Made by a program: the position numbers and the translations under genes. Shown in pieces: positions 6,923 through 7,928 of a DNA stretch of 7,928 nt. The notes beneath the pieces are model-generated. The model ran no database searches. It was not told the origin of the DNA and saw only the letters and a program-made list of their open reading frames with translations. Location of the stretch: positions 1-7,928 of the forward strand of contig CAMWKC010000092.1 in NCBI GenBank assembly GCA_947174735.1, in the 5' to 3' direction. Positions within the stretch are counted from its first letter, which is position 1, and each line of letters starts with the position of its first letter. This DNA comes from an uncultured Porphyromonadaceae bacterium (GTDB lineage Bacteria > Bacteroidota > Bacteroidia > Bacteroidales > Muribaculaceae).

Positions 6923-7860
6923 GCAGCGAACGTTTCAAACGCTTACGTGAGCAGTATCGCAGCTCGTTGAAGTCGATGGACACTGAGGAAACTTTCGACC
7001 TCATGTTCTATCGGCCTATAGGTTACGCATGGGCTTTGATAGCAAAAAAATTAGGTATCACTCCTAATGCCATAACCATTGCCTCCATATTTCTCGGTGT
7101 CGGCGCCGGTGTGCTCTTCTACTTCAATAATATCTGGTGGAACCTGTTAGGTGTGCTGTTGTTAGTATGGGCCGACTCTTTCGACTCAGCCGACGGACAA
7201 TTGGCACGTATGACAAAACAGTATTCACGTATAGGCCGTATCCTCGACGGACTGAGCGGTGACTTCTGGTTTGCAGCTATATATATAGCTATATGTCTGC
7301 GCGAGAATGTCACCAGTGAATTCTTTATGGCCCGGCCGTGGCTGATATGGGTGATAGCTACCGCCACAGGTATCTGTCACGGTGTACAGGCAGCTATGGC
7401 AGACTACTACCGCCAGTTCCACCTTTACTTTGTCAAAGGCAAAGACGGCAGCGAACTCGATTCGGCCGCCCAGCTCTGGGAACGTTGGCATGCACTGTCA
7501 TGGCGTCACAATTTCTGGAAGAAATTTACCCTCATGTTCTACACCAACTACACCGTAGGCCAGGAGAAACGCACGCCCGCCATGCAGAAACTACGTAAAG
7601 CTCTACGTGCAAAATACGGCGATAATATACCCCTCGAAGTACGCGAGAAATTCCGTGCCCTCAGCAAACCGCTGATGAAATACACCAACATCCTCTCCTT
7701 CAACACCCGTACCTTCGCCCTCTTCGCCGCCATACTTATCTTCCGTATGCCCTGGCTCTACTTCGCCTTCGAGCTGACAGTACTCAACTTCCTCCTCATC
7801 TACATGATGTGGCGCCACGAGCACATCTGCCGCACCTTCGAACGCGACCTTGCAGCCTAA
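6919..7860 (+). CDS. CDP-alcohol phosphatidyltransferase family membrane protein
   Basis: The 313-residue integral membrane enzyme is expected to transfer a phospho-alcohol from a CDP-linked donor to an acceptor alcohol, releasing CMP, at the inner membrane. The family signature starts D89-SA-D92-G-QL-A96-R97, then eight residues, G106-RIL-D110. The final Asp is D115, five residues after D110, whereas the usual consensus is D-x3-D; G114 occupies the canonical place. ITPNAIT (47-53) before the first core helix is also typical. Likely membrane segments: about 51-69, 75-88, 116-128, 140-160, 266-280 and 282-298. Between the fourth and fifth lies an insert of about 95 polar residues (about 165-258, containing MFYTNYTVGQEKRTPAMQ), larger than in PgsA or PssA. 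The soluble N-terminus is about 30 residues. It is neither PgsA nor PssA by length and layout; inositol-phosphate or other polyol transferases are possible. Third codon positions become strongly C-rich in the last ~190 bases. Confidence 0.88.
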   Translation: MSSERFKRLREQYRSSLKSMDTEETFDLMFYRPIGYAWALIAKKLGITPNAITIASIFLGVGAGVLFYFNNIWWNLLGVLLLVWADSFDSADGQLARMTKQYSRIGRILDGLSGDFWFAAIYIAICLRENVTSEFFMARPWLIWVIATATGICHGVQAAMADYYRQFHLYFVKGKDGSELDSAAQLWERWHALSWRHNFWKKFTLMFYTNYTVGQEKRTPAMQKLRKALRAKYGDNIPLEVREKFRALSKPLMKYTNILSFNTRTFALFAAILIFRMPWLYFAFELTVLNFLLIYMMWRHEHICRTFERDLAA

Positions 7861-7868
7861 AGCATCCC

Positions 7869-7928
7869 TATAAGTCGTATAAGTTACATAAGTCATATAA
7901 GTCATAAATCTTATAAGTCTTATAATTC
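7869..7928. repeat. Degenerate 9-bp tandem repeat (TATAAGTCA-type), running off the window
   Basis: Starting 9 bases after the last stop codon the sequence reads as units TATAAGTCG, TATAAGTTA, CATAAGTCA, TATAAGTCA, a shortened TAAATCT, TATAAGTCT, then TATAATTC cut by the window end. The period is 9 with one 7-base unit. TATAAG-T-CTTATA at 7912-7924 is a near-perfect palindrome, so the array can form small hairpins on either strand. It has no spacers, so it is not a CRISPR. It could be a simple-sequence repeat at an operon end or a weak termination or boundary element. No GC-rich terminator stem is visible before it. Confidence 0.8.

Noticed and set aside
6919..7860. PgsA or PssA (housekeeping phospholipid synthases)
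   Set aside because: The protein is longer, has a polar insert of about 95 residues between core helices, and has a modified D-x4-D motif; the neighbours are not glycerophospholipid genes.
7603..7905. Minus-strand open frame that starts in the tandem repeat (MTYMTYVTYTTY)
   Set aside because: The Met/Thr/Tyr repeat is the reverse reading of the 9-bp array, and the rest is the antisense of a clear membrane-protein gene.
7869..7928. CRISPR array
   Set aside because: Units of about 9 bases abut each other without spacers, far too short for CRISPR repeats.

Overview
The window looks like chromosomal DNA of a member of the Bacteroidales; Muribaculaceae is a tentative guess. Three things support this. 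First, the proteins resemble Bacteroidales versions of housekeeping genes: a MetK C-terminus, a PpiD/SurA-like protein of about 710 residues with a short cytoplasmic N-terminus, RlmN, and PdxA. Second, the two recognisable promoters fit the Bacteroidota consensus (TTG or TTTG, about 20 bases, TAnnTTTG) and not the E. coli -35/-10 pattern. Third, almost all starts lack a Shine-Dalgarno sequence and are preceded by A-rich or weakly structured DNA. All supported genes are on the + strand. No mobile element, tRNA, rRNA or CRISPR array is visible.

Layout. Bases 1-542 hold the C-terminal part of metK (S-adenosylmethionine synthetase), closed by a strong terminator at 567-607. A 251-base gap follows. 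It carries a promoter (639-669), a leader of about 118 bases with a long hairpin (688-727), and a 12-base-period direct repeat just before the start of a membrane-anchored PpiD/SurA-like periplasmic folding factor (794-2929). That gene ends at a 16-bp hairpin terminator (2981-3023). rlmN (23S rRNA A2503 and tRNA methyltransferase, radical SAM) is at 3052-4095. A second promoter lies directly behind the rlmN stop codon (4096-4127). It probably drives four genes: pdxA (PLP synthesis, 4165-5262), a small sugar-phosphate/polyol-phosphate-type nucleotidyltransferase (5276-5983), an ATP-grasp-like protein (6050-6922), and a CDP-alcohol phosphatidyltransferase membrane enzyme (6919-7860). The last two overlap by ATGA. 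The window ends in an AT-rich degenerate 9-bp tandem repeat (7869-7928, running off the edge).

How the genes fit together. The first half is ordinary housekeeping. The last three genes are the most interesting part. An NTP transferase, an ATP-grasp enzyme and a CDP-alcohol phosphotransferase in one tight run suggest a route that activates a small phosphorylated alcohol as a nucleotide conjugate and moves it to or from a lipid or second alcohol. This resembles the fused cytidylyltransferase/phosphotransferase of archaeal di-myo-inositol-phosphate synthesis. The substrate cannot be read from the sequence. Two of the three proteins deviate from their family signatures at key positions: an extra residue before the last Asp of the CDP-alcohol phosphotransferase motif, and Arg where many ATP-grasp enzymes have Glu. 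These points deserve the closest second look.
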